Assembly: GCF_003597125.1 (NCBI RefSeq)
Contig: NZ_QYYA01000001.1
Coordinates: forward strand, 868,001-932,000
Length of the DNA stretch: 64,000 nucleotides
Direction of reading: 5' to 3'
Source: Alcanivorax profundi
GTDB lineage: Bacteria > Pseudomonadota > Gammaproteobacteria > Pseudomonadales > Alcanivoracaceae
Each line of letters starts with the position of its first letter. Positions within the stretch are counted from its first letter, which is position 1. Below, one piece after another: positions 36,199-45,910 of this stretch. The notes beneath the pieces were generated by a model. The model saw only the letters and a list, made by a program, of their open reading frames with translations, did not search any database and was not told the DNA's origin. Position numbers and translations under genes: made by a program.

Positions 36199-37405
36199 TC
36201 AGCCCTCCGCGCTGGCCCCACCTTGCCTGGCAAGAAGCAGAAACAGGGCCATTGCCAGAAGGCTGCTGCCTGCCATCAGTGCGGTCATGGGGATCGGAGT
36301 ACCGTCATGCAGCGTGCCCAGTAATGCCCCAACAAGGCCCGCCATCAGGAATTGCAGCGCCCCGTTGAGGCCGGTCGCCGCCCCGCTGTCACGTTCAAAG
36401 AGCGACAGGAAGCTGGCAATGCCATTGGGCATCACCAGCGCCATCATGCCGCACACTATCATGATCAGTGGAATCGCCAGCCACAGGGTCAAGAGGCCGC
36501 CAAGAGTGAGCAGTAACAGGCTCAAGGCCGCAACGGCCTGAATCAACAGCCCGGTTTTCATGATCGCCGCTGTCTCATACCGCCGCAGCAACAACACATT
36601 AAGCCGGATTGAGCGACAGCATGGCGACCACATTGGCGCCAAACGCCAGTGGGAACTGTTTGGAGCTCAGCCCGAAATGTTCCATATAAAGAAAAGCGGC
36701 ATCGGTGATGAAGGTGAACATGGCGGTAAACGACAAGGCATTGGCCAGGATAAACCCCATGGCAGGGCCGTTACGCATCACACGACCGTAGGCAAAAAAC
36801 AGGCGACGAAGCAGACTTTCACTGTCTGCGGAAGCATCCTGACGACGGACTGTGGGCAACAGAAAGACCACCATCATGAATACCAGAACGCCATACCCCG
36901 CCAACATGATGAAGATGCTTTTCCAACCCAGGGTGTTGAGCAGCAGGGAGCCGATGGCGGGCGCCAGCAACGGTGCCAGCAACATCACCAGGCCGATGGT
37001 GGTCAGAACCTGCGCGGCCTGTCGCCCGGTAAAATAGTCACGCACCGAAGCGGCGGCGATTACCACTGTGGCGCCACCGCCCAGAGCTTCCACAAATCGC
37101 AGCAAATACAACTGTTCCACCGTAACAGACCACGGAATCATCAGGCTGGCGGCGATAAACAGTACCAGCCCCGTACAGGCAACAGGCTTACGGCCATACT
37201 GGTCAGAAAAGGGGCCACCAAGCCACTGCCCCAGAGCGACGCCAAGCACATAGACACTGACGGAGATCTCCACATCATGAATCGGGACATCAAAGTGGCC
37301 CGCCATGGTCAACAGCGCGGGCAAATACGTATCGATGGCAAGCGGACCCAGTGCAACGAGGGTACCCAACATGATGGCCAGGCGGCCGGGGCTAATGGCG
37401 GACAT
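36199..37405 (-). pseudogene. Bcr/CflA-family drug efflux gene, interrupted by one frameshift
   Basis: Two frames together encode a typical twelve-helix MFS Bcr/CflA exporter. The first (from ATG 37405) starts MSAISPGRLAIMLGTLVALGPLAIDTYLPALL-like and includes the SDQYGRKP loop. It closes at about 36599 after FGANVVAMLSLNPA. The second resumes in another frame with RLNVLLLRRYETAAIMKTG, matching the family's RLN..LLRR motif. Removing one C from CCGG at 36604-36607 restores a continuous reading through SLNRLNVLLLRRYE. This could be a genuine inactivating mutation or a sequencing error. Confidence 0.85.
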
Positions 37406-37725
37406 GAAGATTCCGGAATTCGGAGACAGGGTCAGGGAAACAGGATGGTAGCGCATGTCAGGCAGAGGATCACGCAAACATTGAACCATGTTCATATTTA
37501 TTTTCAGGCGACGATTGTCAACAGGCTCATACCTTTAGCGACTCAAAAACGGGTTGCCAGCACGTCCCGGTACTGTGAGTATTAGCGCGTCTAGAGGGAG
37601 ATCACTCTATGTTGGACGCATTGATGCGCCCCTTGTCTTTGGCAAGCCATCGTCATAACACCGCCCATCGTGACGGTCGTTATCGGCCACTGATCTCCCT
37701 ACCCCCTTCCTGAGACAGGACTTGC
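37406..37725. other. 320-bp intergenic region with a small ORF
   Basis: Divergent region between the broken Bcr gene and the antiporter. It holds a 34-codon ORF with a good ribosome site (37609-37713). I see no other feature. Confidence 0.5.
37609..37713 (+). CDS. Small ORF (34 aa) upstream of the Na+/H+ antiporter
   Basis: ATG to TGA, 34 codons (MLDALMRPLSLASHRHNTAH, then RDGRYRPLISLPPS). GAGGGAG lies 8 bp upstream, an excellent ribosome site, and the stop is 12 bp before the antiporter ATG. It may be a leader peptide or translational coupler. It could equally be a chance frame; no homologue is known to me. Confidence 0.4.
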   Translation: MLDALMRPLSLASHRHNTAHRDGRYRPLISLPPS

Positions 37726-39633
37726 ATGGATCTTAGCGTTTCTTTCCAGTTGGCCATCATCACGGTGGTCGCCTTCGCCTGCCAGTGGCTCGCCTGGCGG
37801 ATCAAATTGCCTGCCATTTTGCCCCTGCTGTTGACCGGTCTGGCCCTGGGCCCCGCTACCGGTGTCCTCAGCCCTCAAACCCTGTTTGGTGACCTGCTGC
37901 TGCCTGGTGTGTCGTTGGCGGTTTCCATTATTCTGTTTGAAGGCGCCATGACCCTCCGGTTTGACGAGATCCGGGGGCTGGAAAAGACGGTTCGGCGACT
38001 GGTTACCTGGGGTGCTCTGGTCACCTGGTCTGTGGTGACCGTATCGGCATGGTGGCTGTTGAAGTTGCCGCTTGGGCTTGCCTTGCTGTTTGGCGCGCTG
38101 GTGGTCGTTACCGGCCCTACCGTAATTGTGCCGCTACTGCGTAGTGTGCGCCCGGTCAGCAGTGTCTCACGACTGCTGCGCTGGGAAGGCATCGTGATCG
38201 ATCCGATCGGTGCGATTCTGGCCGTACTGGCCTACGAGCTGGTGGTCGCCACCGGGCAGGACGGTGCCTTGCTACATACCCTGTGGCTGTTCTTCCAGAC
38301 CATCGCTGTCGGGGCGGCCATTGGTGGCGCCGTGGCACTGGCTCTGGCCGAACTGCTGCGTCGACATCTGATCCCTGAATACCTGCGCAGTTTTCTGGTG
38401 CTGTCCTTCGTGGTTGGCGAATTCGTACTGGCCAACGGCTTGAGTGAAGAATCCGGGCTGGTTGCCGTGACCGCCACCGGTATCGTCCTCGCTAACCGCA
38501 AAGGGGTACGCACCGACGACATTCTCCACTTCAAGGAGAACCTGTCGGTGATGTTGATATCCGGGCTGTTTATCGTGCTGGCTGCCCGACTGCAGATGGA
38601 AGAGCTGAGCAGACTCGGCCTCACTGCACTCGCCGTGCTGGTCATCATCCAGTTGGTCGCTCGCCCGCTGTCTGTATTGATCTCCACCGTGGGCTCATCG
38701 CTGAACTGGCGTGAAAAATCGCTACTGGCATGGATTGCGCCACGCGGCATTGTAGCAGCGGCCATTTCGGCCCTGTTCGCAGAGCGACTGCAGCAAAACG
38801 GGGTTGCCGGTGCGGAAATGCTGGTGCCTCTGACCTTTATGGTCATTATCGGCACCGTTGCCCTGCAAAGCCTCACCGCCCGACCGCTGGCACGGCTGCT
38901 GAAAGTCGCCGAGCCGGCCCCGCGCGGCTTCCTCATTGTCGGTGCGAACCCGGTCGCCCGTGCGGTGGGTGCTGCCCTGCAAAAGAACAACTTCCCGGTA
39001 ACGGTGACTGATTCCAGCTGGGAATCGATCCGGGCCGCGCGCATGGAAGGCCTGGGTACGTTCTATGGTAACCCGGTGTCCCAGCACGCAGACCAATACC
39101 TGGATCTGGTGGGCTGCGGCAAGCTGCTTGGCCTGAGCCCGCGCCGTGAGCTGAACACCATGTCGACCATGCGTTATCGGCTGGAATTCGGCGAGCAGAA
39201 CATCTTCAGCTTGCCCACGCCAAAGTCCGAGAAAGAGGTGAAACACGAAGTGGCGCCGGAACATCGTGGTGCCACCCTGTTTGGCCCCGAGATGAGCTAT
39301 GCGCGGCTGGCCAGCCTGTTGAGTCAGGGGGCCGAAATTCGCAAAACCCGAATTACTGAAGAGTTCGACTTCGACGCGTATTTGAGCACCAGTGGCCGTC
39401 AGGTCTGGCCGTTGTTTGCCATTGATTCCCGTGACCGTATCCACATCTTCACCGCAGAAGGCAAACCCGAGCCCCGAGCAGGCTGGCACATCCTGGGCCT
39501 GGTGAAAGAAGACGTCGCCAAAGAAGAAGCCAAGGCTGAAGCACGTGCGGAAGCGGCCGCAGAACGCACCTCTTCAGACAAGGACAAACCGAAGGACGCT
39601 GGAGACAGCAAGGAAAAGGGTTTACCTGGCTAA
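37726..39633 (+). CDS. Sodium:proton antiporter with C-terminal TrkA-N-like domain
   Basis: A 635-residue CPA1-type exchanger. The first ~400 residues have about twelve hydrophobic helices with the ND-type core (FEGAMTLRFDEI, VTGPTVIVPLLR, EGIVIDPIGAILAV). A cytoplasmic Rossmann-like domain follows (GFLIVGANPVARAVG..., about 405-480), matching TrkA-N nucleotide binding. A C-terminal ~40-residue Lys/Glu/Ala-rich charged tail ends the protein. Na+(or K+)/H+ exchange for salt and pH homeostasis is expected in a marine bacterium. Confidence 0.9.
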   Translation: MDLSVSFQLAIITVVAFACQWLAWRIKLPAILPLLLTGLALGPATGVLSPQTLFGDLLLPGVSLAVSIILFEGAMTLRFDEIRGLEKTVRRLVTWGALVTWSVVTVSAWWLLKLPLGLALLFGALVVVTGPTVIVPLLRSVRPVSSVSRLLRWEGIVIDPIGAILAVLAYELVVATGQDGALLHTLWLFFQTIAVGAAIGGAVALALAELLRRHLIPEYLRSFLVLSFVVGEFVLANGLSEESGLVAVTATGIVLANRKGVRTDDILHFKENLSVMLISGLFIVLAARLQMEELSRLGLTALAVLVIIQLVARPLSVLISTVGSSLNWREKSLLAWIAPRGIVAAAISALFAERLQQNGVAGAEMLVPLTFMVIIGTVALQSLTARPLARLLKVAEPAPRGFLIVGANPVARAVGAALQKNNFPVTVTDSSWESIRAARMEGLGTFYGNPVSQHADQYLDLVGCGKLLGLSPRRELNTMSTMRYRLEFGEQNIFSLPTPKSEKEVKHEVAPEHRGATLFGPEMSYARLASLLSQGAEIRKTRITEEFDFDAYLSTSGRQVWPLFAIDSRDRIHIFTAEGKPEPRAGWHILGLVKEDVAKEEAKAEARAEAAAERTSSDKDKPKDAGDSKEKGLPG

Positions 39634-40067
39634 GCCGGTGAGCCCTCGGGTCGTGTGGCTTCGTCGTCGCTAAAAGCATCGATGAGTCCGCAGACCCGGC
39701 CATCATCCAGGTGACAATCCGGCGCGCCCTGCCACTGGGCCATGGCTGCACGCATCCTCCCGCTCAGCGCTTGCAGCTCCTGAATACGCTCTTCGACTTC
39801 CTGTAACCGGGTTTCGATCAAGCTACGGACATTCCCGCAAGGTGTCTCACCCTGTCGCGACGCCTGCGCCAGCGACTGGATATCGGTCAAGGTAAAACCC
39901 AGAGAGCGGGCCTTGATGGCAAAACTGAGTAAGCGCAGATCTTCACGGTCGTACTGCCGGTAGCCATTACCGGGGTCTCGCTGCGGCTGCAACAGCCCGA
40001 TATCCGTGTAGTGGCGAACGGTTTCGGTGGTGGTATTGGCCTGTCTTGCCAGGTCGGACACCCGCAT
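39630..40067 (-). CDS. MerR-family regulator, metal-responsive type
   Basis: A 145-residue MerR protein: MRVSDLARQANTTTETVRHYTDIGLLQP winged helix, a dimerisation helix (about 80-110), and cysteines in TPCGNV (about 78), PDCHLD (about 118) and RVCGL (about 125). That spacing resembles ZntR-type Zn(II) sensors. The ATG at 40067 has AAGGAGTC at a good distance; the longer frame is rejected. It overlaps the antiporter stop by 4 bp on the opposite strand. The target gene is unclear; no adjacent zinc exporter is seen. Confidence 0.85.
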   Translation of the reverse strand: MRVSDLARQANTTTETVRHYTDIGLLQPQRDPGNGYRQYDREDLRLLSFAIKARSLGFTLTDIQSLAQASRQGETPCGNVRSLIETRLQEVEERIQELQALSGRMRAAMAQWQGAPDCHLDDGRVCGLIDAFSDDEATRPEGSPA

Positions 40068-40122
40068 ATCGCTGACTCCTTCTGTGATCACCGGCCACAT
40101 ACCTGACCGACATGCTTCCCGG

Positions 40123-41085
40123 CTATTCCTCGCTCCAGTCACCCAATGCCTCGGGGACTGCTTCATCACGCCGCAGGAAGTACTGATGGATTGCAGCGGA
40201 CAAGGTGGCTGCACCCAATGAGTCTGACAGGGAATCGAGAAATTTGTTTCCTGGCCCGTTGGAGACCGAGTCCCGGGATGCGGTCGCCAGAAAACACTGT
40301 AGTGCCACATCGGCTAACGACATGTTGTCCTGATGGTGTAGCCAGGTCGTCATCAGCATCGTATCGACCTGTGGACACATCTGCCGGGCCAGCGCCGCAT
40401 CGCCAACCAGCCATGCCAGCCAGGGATCATCGCCCAGCACCTTCTGAAGCCCGGCAACGGTTTGTGGCAGAGAGGAAGCAGGCACCACCATCAGCTGCCA
40501 CAGTGCAGGTGGCGTCGGCTCAATCTGATATTCCAGGGCGGTCTGCTCACAGGGCTGACCACTGCATTGCGCCAGCCACAGTGCCAGTGGTGCTGCCCTG
40601 CCGCCCGCTAATTGAGCGAGGGTGTCAGACTCCGGTGTCTTGCCGAGCGTCTCCAGAAACGCTTTCCCGTCATGACTACCCAGCCAGCGCCGCTCGGCGA
40701 CCAGACCCGCCAGTGACAACCCGGTCGTGTAATCGTGCAGATCTTCCAGCCGATACTCTCTGCCGGGAACACCGGTAATACGAATGAAGCCTACCCGGCC
40801 GTCGGCAAAATGCAGCCGCACCCGGGCGGCAAAACGTTGCCCGTTACTGTTGTAACCGGTGATGGCAAAACGTTGAAAATGGCTATCGGCAAACAACCGT
40901 TCGAGGTCCACGCCGGGCAGCGTTGTCAGGGGATGATGGGCAATCACGGGAGCCAGCCCACCGTTGGCAAGCTCCGCCCGCAACGCCTTCAGGGTGATAT
41001 CGCCAGCGCCTGACGCCTGAGTCGAGCTTGCCAGCAACACCGCCAGCAATAGCAGGCACCCACGTTTTACGCCAAGGAACATCAT
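40123..41085 (-). CDS. Predicted secreted protein of unknown function
   Basis: A 320-residue protein with a signal peptide (hydrophobic stretch GCLLLLAVLLASS, cleavage near ASG) and no further membrane segment. It has a few cysteines (about four pairs likely, in CSGQPCEQ and MCPQ). I do not recognise a family. It sits between the FGGY kinase operon and the MerR gene, same strand. The ATG at 41085 begins the basic n-region; an ATG at 41100 adds five residues. Role not assignable. Confidence 0.65.
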   Translation of the reverse strand: MMFLGVKRGCLLLLAVLLASSTQASGAGDITLKALRAELANGGLAPVIAHHPLTTLPGVDLERLFADSHFQRFAITGYNSNGQRFAARVRLHFADGRVGFIRITGVPGREYRLEDLHDYTTGLSLAGLVAERRWLGSHDGKAFLETLGKTPESDTLAQLAGGRAAPLALWLAQCSGQPCEQTALEYQIEPTPPALWQLMVVPASSLPQTVAGLQKVLGDDPWLAWLVGDAALARQMCPQVDTMLMTTWLHHQDNMSLADVALQCFLATASRDSVSNGPGNKFLDSLSDSLGAATLSAAIHQYFLRRDEAVPEALGDWSEE

Positions 41086-41125
41086 CGAAGCCCATCCCAC
41101 AACCGGTCTGGCACAGACTACCGAC

Positions 41126-42691
41126 TCAGAAGCGCCGCGGGTACCCGGTTATCTGCCGAATCGAGCGGTACAACGGTGACAACCGGTCGTAGAGACGCCG
41201 GTAGACCTGTCCATAGAGCGCATCGTAGGTACCCGCATACTCCGCCCGGGGCTCAAAGCGGTCACCGGTACGGGTCATGGCAGCCACCGCCGTGGCGTAG
41301 TCCGGGTGTAATTTCATCGCCACGGCGGCGTTGATCGCCGCCCCAAGGCCCGATGTTTCGGTGGTATGGGGACGCTCCGCCGGTAACCCGAAGATGTCTG
41401 CGGTGATCTGCATGATGGCATCACTCTGGGAGCCCCCTCCGGACACCTTGAGGGTGGTAACGGGGACCTTGTTGCGTTTTTCCAGGCGTTCCTTGCCTTC
41501 GCGCAGGGCGTAAGCGATGCCCTCAATGATGGCTCGATACAAATGCGCCCGGGTATGCACATCACCGAATCCGATGATCGCCCCTTTCGCTTCCGGGCCA
41601 GGAATACGCACTCCGGGGTTCCAGAAAGGTTGGAGCATGAGCCCCATGGCGCCAGGGGGTGACTCGTCAAGAAAAGCGTCAAACAGCGTCTCCGGGGCAA
41701 CACCGAGGGCATCGGCCTGTGCCACCTCGGGTTGGGCAAATTCGCGCTTGAACCAGTTCACCATCCAGTAGCCCCGCTGAACAATGATCTCGGAGTTGTA
41801 ACGCCCGGGCACGGCGGCGCCGTAAGCCGGCACGAAAGGAATCGGCTCGACAAAGCGTGCATTACAGGTGTTAAACGTGGCCGTGGTGCCATAACTCAGG
41901 TTGCCCACCTCGGGGCTGAACGCGCCGGCCCCCAGGACTTCACAGGCCTTGTCGGCGCCACTGGCAACCACCGGCAGTCCTTTCGGTATGCCGGTATGGC
42001 GACTGGCTGCAGCGGTTACCTCACCCAGAATCTCACCCGGTGAGACCAGCTCGGGTAGCTGCTCACGTGTTACCCGCAGGGCCTTCCATTTGAAATCATG
42101 GGCGGCTGCCCACTGGTGGCGTTTGTAATCATAGGGAAGGTAGCCCACCTGCGAGGCGGTACAGTCCTTCACTTCACCGGTAAGGCGGTAATTGAGGTAT
42201 CCGGATAACAACAGGAAATGCCGGGTTTTGGCCCACATCTCGGGCTCATCCACCGCCAGCCAGTTGCATTCGGCCTTGGAACGGAATTGCCTGAGCGTCT
42301 CCTTCTGCCCCAGCAGGTTCACCGGGGCCGCCATCCACCAGGGAAGATCCGGGTAATCGGCCGTGCGCCGCTGGTCCAGCCAGATCACCGCGGGGCGTAG
42401 CGGACGCCGTGTCCGATCCAGGCAAACCACCGACGCGCGCTGGGTGGTCAAAGAGACCGCAACAACCCGCGACTTGAGGTCCGGATGCGCGCTCCACAAT
42501 GCTTGGCAGGCCTGGCCAAGTTCTTCCCAGAAATAATTGGCATCCTGCTCAGCCCAACCGGGTTGAGCCGATACGTAGGGCTCAATATGACGCTGGGATT
42601 TGGCGACCAGCTCCCCTTGCGCATCAAATAACATCGCCCTGGCACTTTGCGTGCCCTGATCCAGCGCCAGCAGCAAGGGGGTCTCGGTCAT
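41126..42691 (-). CDS. FGGY-family carbohydrate kinase (glycerol kinase-like)
   Basis: A 521-residue FGGY kinase. The N-terminal actin-like fold starts ALDQGTQSARAMLFD (about 8-22), the glycerol/sugar site contributes SGADKACEVLGAGA, and the C-terminal domain has the FGGY signature LKVSGGGSQSDAIMQITADIFGLP. It is larger than most and not a standard GlpK: glycerol-binding residues cannot be confirmed. It is the last gene of a four-gene minus-strand operon with glpD (2 bp away), the AGPS-like flavoprotein and an acyltransferase, so a glycerol- or alkylglycerol-type substrate is plausible. Confidence 0.85.
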   Translation of the reverse strand: MTETPLLLALDQGTQSARAMLFDAQGELVAKSQRHIEPYVSAQPGWAEQDANYFWEELGQACQALWSAHPDLKSRVVAVSLTTQRASVVCLDRTRRPLRPAVIWLDQRRTADYPDLPWWMAAPVNLLGQKETLRQFRSKAECNWLAVDEPEMWAKTRHFLLLSGYLNYRLTGEVKDCTASQVGYLPYDYKRHQWAAAHDFKWKALRVTREQLPELVSPGEILGEVTAAASRHTGIPKGLPVVASGADKACEVLGAGAFSPEVGNLSYGTTATFNTCNARFVEPIPFVPAYGAAVPGRYNSEIIVQRGYWMVNWFKREFAQPEVAQADALGVAPETLFDAFLDESPPGAMGLMLQPFWNPGVRIPGPEAKGAIIGFGDVHTRAHLYRAIIEGIAYALREGKERLEKRNKVPVTTLKVSGGGSQSDAIMQITADIFGLPAERPHTTETSGLGAAINAAVAMKLHPDYATAVAAMTRTGDRFEPRAEYAGTYDALYGQVYRRLYDRLSPLYRSIRQITGYPRRF

Positions 42692-42693
42692 GC

Positions 42694-44205
42694 TCAGCCT
42701 GCCATCCGTTCCATGTCCGGGAGCCCGGGAACCCCATAAAAGCGTTCGTGCAGGCCCAGATAACGCTGAACTTCCTGCTCCCAGCGGTCGTCGTCCCAGC
42801 CGAGGCCTTGCTGGATCAATGCACGATAGCGATCAAGAACCACCAAGCCCGCATTCGGCTTGATGAGCCCCAAGCGCGTTCGTCTCAGCATCAGATCGTC
42901 AAGATGCACGACAGACTCATTGTCGAGCAGCCACTCGATGAAACCCTGATCATCCTGACTGGCATGCAGGAAATGCTGTACCGCTTGCGGGGCATTGTCC
43001 AATGGTTGATACATGGGCTCGCGGGTTTTCTGGCCCGATCGATGCGCGCGGGCGTCGATCAGCCCGGTTGCCAGCAAGGCATCCAGGGCGATCAGCCGGA
43101 ATGTGGTCAATTTGCCACCACTGACGGTGACAATGCCATCGGACTCCCAAACAGCATGATCACGACGTTCCTTGGACGGATCGACCCCTTTGCCCGAGGC
43201 AATGACCGGCCGTACGCCGGCAATGGTGGCGTAGACATCATCACGGCTCACTGTCACGTCCGGGAACTGGGTGTTGATGAGTTTGAGCAGATACTGGAGT
43301 TCCCGCTCGCTGGCACTGGCTTCGATGTCCATGTCTTCCGGGTGGTCCAGATCGGTGGTGCCCACGCAGGTGACCCCTTCCCAGGGGAAAACAAACACTG
43401 GGCGACCGTCGTCGGGGTGCATGACCGTCAGGCAATCGCTCACGGGAAGCCGGGCGGGATCAATAAACAAATGACTGCCGCGTAGAGGTCGCACACGGGA
43501 CTCACTACCAGACAGTCGATCTGCCCAGGCTCCCGTCGCATTGATCACATGGCGTGCCTGCAAGGTAGTAGTGCCACCATTGACCCGATCCGTCACGGAA
43601 ACCTCAAATCTCTCGGCCACGCGCTGCGTGCCTGTCACCCGGGTATAGTTCTGGGCCAGCCCACCATGCCGTGCCGCTTCCAGCAAGGTCCGCATCACCA
43701 GACGGCAGTCATCAGTGAGGGCATCGGTGTAACTCATGGCCCCGGTGAGGCCATCTGTGTTCAGGCCCGGAGCGCGCTTTTCCACTTCGGCCCGGTTGAG
43801 ATAGCGGTGATCCCGAATACCGGCGAGGAAATCGTACAACCAGAGAATCGCTTTCATGGGCCAACGGCCGGGGAATACCCCTTTCCTGAGCGGAAAAAGA
43901 TAGGTGGCACGTTCCACCAGACCGGGCAGTTCCTTGAGCAGACGCTCGCGCTCGAGCAACGAATGCCGGGTAAGCCGGACATCACCCTGGGCGATATAAC
44001 GGAGCCCGCCATGAACCATTTTGGACGAACGGCTGGACGTTCCCCAGGCATAATCGGTCTGCTCCAGTAGCAGGACCTTGAGGCCACGCCGGGCAGCCTC
44101 CAGCAAAATACCCGCCCCGGTAATTCCGCCACCGATGACCAGCAAATCCCATTGCTGTTGTGCCAGTTGTTCCAACGGTTGCCGCTTGCCCAACATTGTC
44201 ATCAT
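42694..44205 (-). CDS. glpD: Glycerol-3-phosphate dehydrogenase/oxidase
   Basis: A 503-residue FAD-dependent dehydrogenase oxidising glycerol-3-phosphate to DHAP, membrane-associated. FAD-binding GGGITGAGILLEAARRGLKVLLLEQTDYAWGTSSRSSKMVHGG motif (about 25-68), VHGGLRYIAQGD, and the C-terminal domain with a GGKLTTFR motif. It overlaps the AGPS-like gene by 4 bp and is followed after 2 bp by the FGGY kinase. Coupling to an AGPS-like enzyme suggests it supplies or removes DHAP in that pathway. Confidence 0.92.
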   Translation of the reverse strand: MMTMLGKRQPLEQLAQQQWDLLVIGGGITGAGILLEAARRGLKVLLLEQTDYAWGTSSRSSKMVHGGLRYIAQGDVRLTRHSLLERERLLKELPGLVERATYLFPLRKGVFPGRWPMKAILWLYDFLAGIRDHRYLNRAEVEKRAPGLNTDGLTGAMSYTDALTDDCRLVMRTLLEAARHGGLAQNYTRVTGTQRVAERFEVSVTDRVNGGTTTLQARHVINATGAWADRLSGSESRVRPLRGSHLFIDPARLPVSDCLTVMHPDDGRPVFVFPWEGVTCVGTTDLDHPEDMDIEASASERELQYLLKLINTQFPDVTVSRDDVYATIAGVRPVIASGKGVDPSKERRDHAVWESDGIVTVSGGKLTTFRLIALDALLATGLIDARAHRSGQKTREPMYQPLDNAPQAVQHFLHASQDDQGFIEWLLDNESVVHLDDLMLRRTRLGLIKPNAGLVVLDRYRALIQQGLGWDDDRWEQEVQRYLGLHERFYGVPGLPDMERMAG

Positions 44206-45818
44206 CCCTGTTTGTCTGTGACGTCTGAATCCTGAATCAGGCAGCCCGGATTCAGTCTCTGCTGCGGATCAAAATGGCCGATAAGGCTGCGTATTGCGGC
44301 CATGCCTTCCTGCCCTTTTTCATGGATCAGCCAGGGCGCATGATCCCGGCCGACGCCATGCTGATGGCTGATGGTGCCGCCATTGGCAACGATGGCCTCG
44401 CTGGCAGCCTGTTTCATGGCTTGCCAGCGAGCCAGTGTTTCCGGGTAGCTGGCGGAACAGCGGAAGACATACGTGGTATAGATACTCGAACCCTGCGGGT
44501 AGAGATGCGACAAATGGGTGAAGACGTGCACCTGCTCACCGTCACCGGCCTGCTCGCGAACCGCTTGCTCCATGGCCTTCATGGCCGGGGTCACCTGCTT
44601 CCAGTTTACCGCTGTCTCAAAGGTGTCGACCACGTAGCCATGCTCCCAGAGGCCGTGTCTCAGATACGGCGAACGGAACCGTGATTCTTCCCATTTTTTG
44701 CCGAGCAGCGTTCCGATCACTACCCCCCCTGCGCCTCGGATGCGTTGCCTGGCTGCAGCCAGGGTCTGGCGACTCTGGCGCCGCTCGCCAGTGACCCCAA
44801 AGGTGATCATGCACTTTTCATCGCCACAACCGCGCAGGCCCAGATAGCGATGCAATACAGATACCAGTTTTTCATGACCGGCAAGCATCAGGTGGCTTCG
44901 GGTCTCTTCCGGGTTGGACACACGCAGCATCGACAGGGGAAGCCTGGCCTGGGTCATCCCCCTGACAAGTTCCACCGCAGTGTCCCAATTCGGGGCAAAG
45001 GCAACGTGAAAGGATTCGGTTTCCGGCAGTGGGGTAACCCTGACCTTGACCTCGGTGATGATCCCCATACGCCCTTCAGAACCGAGGATGATCTCGCGGA
45101 TATCGGGACCGGCTGACGAGGCCGGGATGGCAGGAATCTCCAGGGTGCCACGGGGTGTCTCCACCTTGCCCCCTGCGAACATTTGCTCAATACGGCCATA
45201 GCGCATGGATTGCTGGCCACTGGAACGACTGGCGACCCAGCCGCCAATGGTCGACAGCTCCCAAGACTGCGGGAAATGCCCCAATACATAGCCCTGCTCT
45301 CGCAGTTGCTGTTCTACCTGCGGACCCGGGGTGCCAGCCCCAAAGGTGGCAATCTGGCTCTCACGGTCCAGCTCAACAAGCCGGTTCATGCGCGCCAGTG
45401 ACAGGGTCAGCACCGGTTTGCTGGAAGGCTGGGGATTGATATGTCCTGCCACGGAGGTCCCGCCACCGTAGGGGATCACCACGACATCGTGCTGCTCGGC
45501 CCAGCTGAGTAGCTTGCGGACTTCCCCACTGGTTTCGGGTTCTGCTACCCCGTCGGGAAAATGCCCAAACTCGCCCGAACGCATGGCAAGCCAATCGGGG
45601 AGGCTTTGACCGCGGGCATGGCGGACGCGAATTTCCGGGTCGGTGCTGACAAGGGGGTGAGCGGCAAGACGGCTAGCCGGAACCTGATCCAGCACGGACT
45701 GCAGTTCTGCGTCAGGCAGCGGCTCGGCCCTGCCAAGGCGCGCCTGCACAAAGCGCAGCCCAGAGGGCTTCAGTGGATAATTATTGGCGCTGTCGCCCCA
45801 GCCATTCCAGCGTCGCAT
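44202..45818 (-). CDS. Alkyldihydroxyacetonephosphate synthase-like FAD oxidase
   Basis: A 538-residue flavoprotein with the closest match, by eye, to eukaryotic AGPS. It starts with the AGPS tryptophan motif WNGWGD (4-9). The FAD PP-loop is VVIPYGGGTSVAG (about 110-122), then FPQSWELSTIGGWVASRSSGQ, GPDIREIILGSEGRMGIITE, HLSHLYPQGSSIY and the C-terminal active-site region ISHQHGVGRDHAPWL. The AGPS His triad is HQH here (485-487), with Gln in the middle. AGPS replaces an acyl chain on acyl-DHAP with an alkyl chain. An operon with glpD, a kinase and an acyltransferase supports lipid-head-group metabolism. Confidence 0.85.
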   Translation of the reverse strand: MRRWNGWGDSANNYPLKPSGLRFVQARLGRAEPLPDAELQSVLDQVPASRLAAHPLVSTDPEIRVRHARGQSLPDWLAMRSGEFGHFPDGVAEPETSGEVRKLLSWAEQHDVVVIPYGGGTSVAGHINPQPSSKPVLTLSLARMNRLVELDRESQIATFGAGTPGPQVEQQLREQGYVLGHFPQSWELSTIGGWVASRSSGQQSMRYGRIEQMFAGGKVETPRGTLEIPAIPASSAGPDIREIILGSEGRMGIITEVKVRVTPLPETESFHVAFAPNWDTAVELVRGMTQARLPLSMLRVSNPEETRSHLMLAGHEKLVSVLHRYLGLRGCGDEKCMITFGVTGERRQSRQTLAAARQRIRGAGGVVIGTLLGKKWEESRFRSPYLRHGLWEHGYVVDTFETAVNWKQVTPAMKAMEQAVREQAGDGEQVHVFTHLSHLYPQGSSIYTTYVFRCSASYPETLARWQAMKQAASEAIVANGGTISHQHGVGRDHAPWLIHEKGQEGMAAIRSLIGHFDPQQRLNPGCLIQDSDVTDKQG

Positions 45819-45910
45819 GCAAATTCTCCAAGGTTTTTCGCATGTTATCGCTGTTCGGCTCCCCTTTCACTGGCGCTGCGGGACAGGGGCATGGACTATT
45901 TCGGACACAC

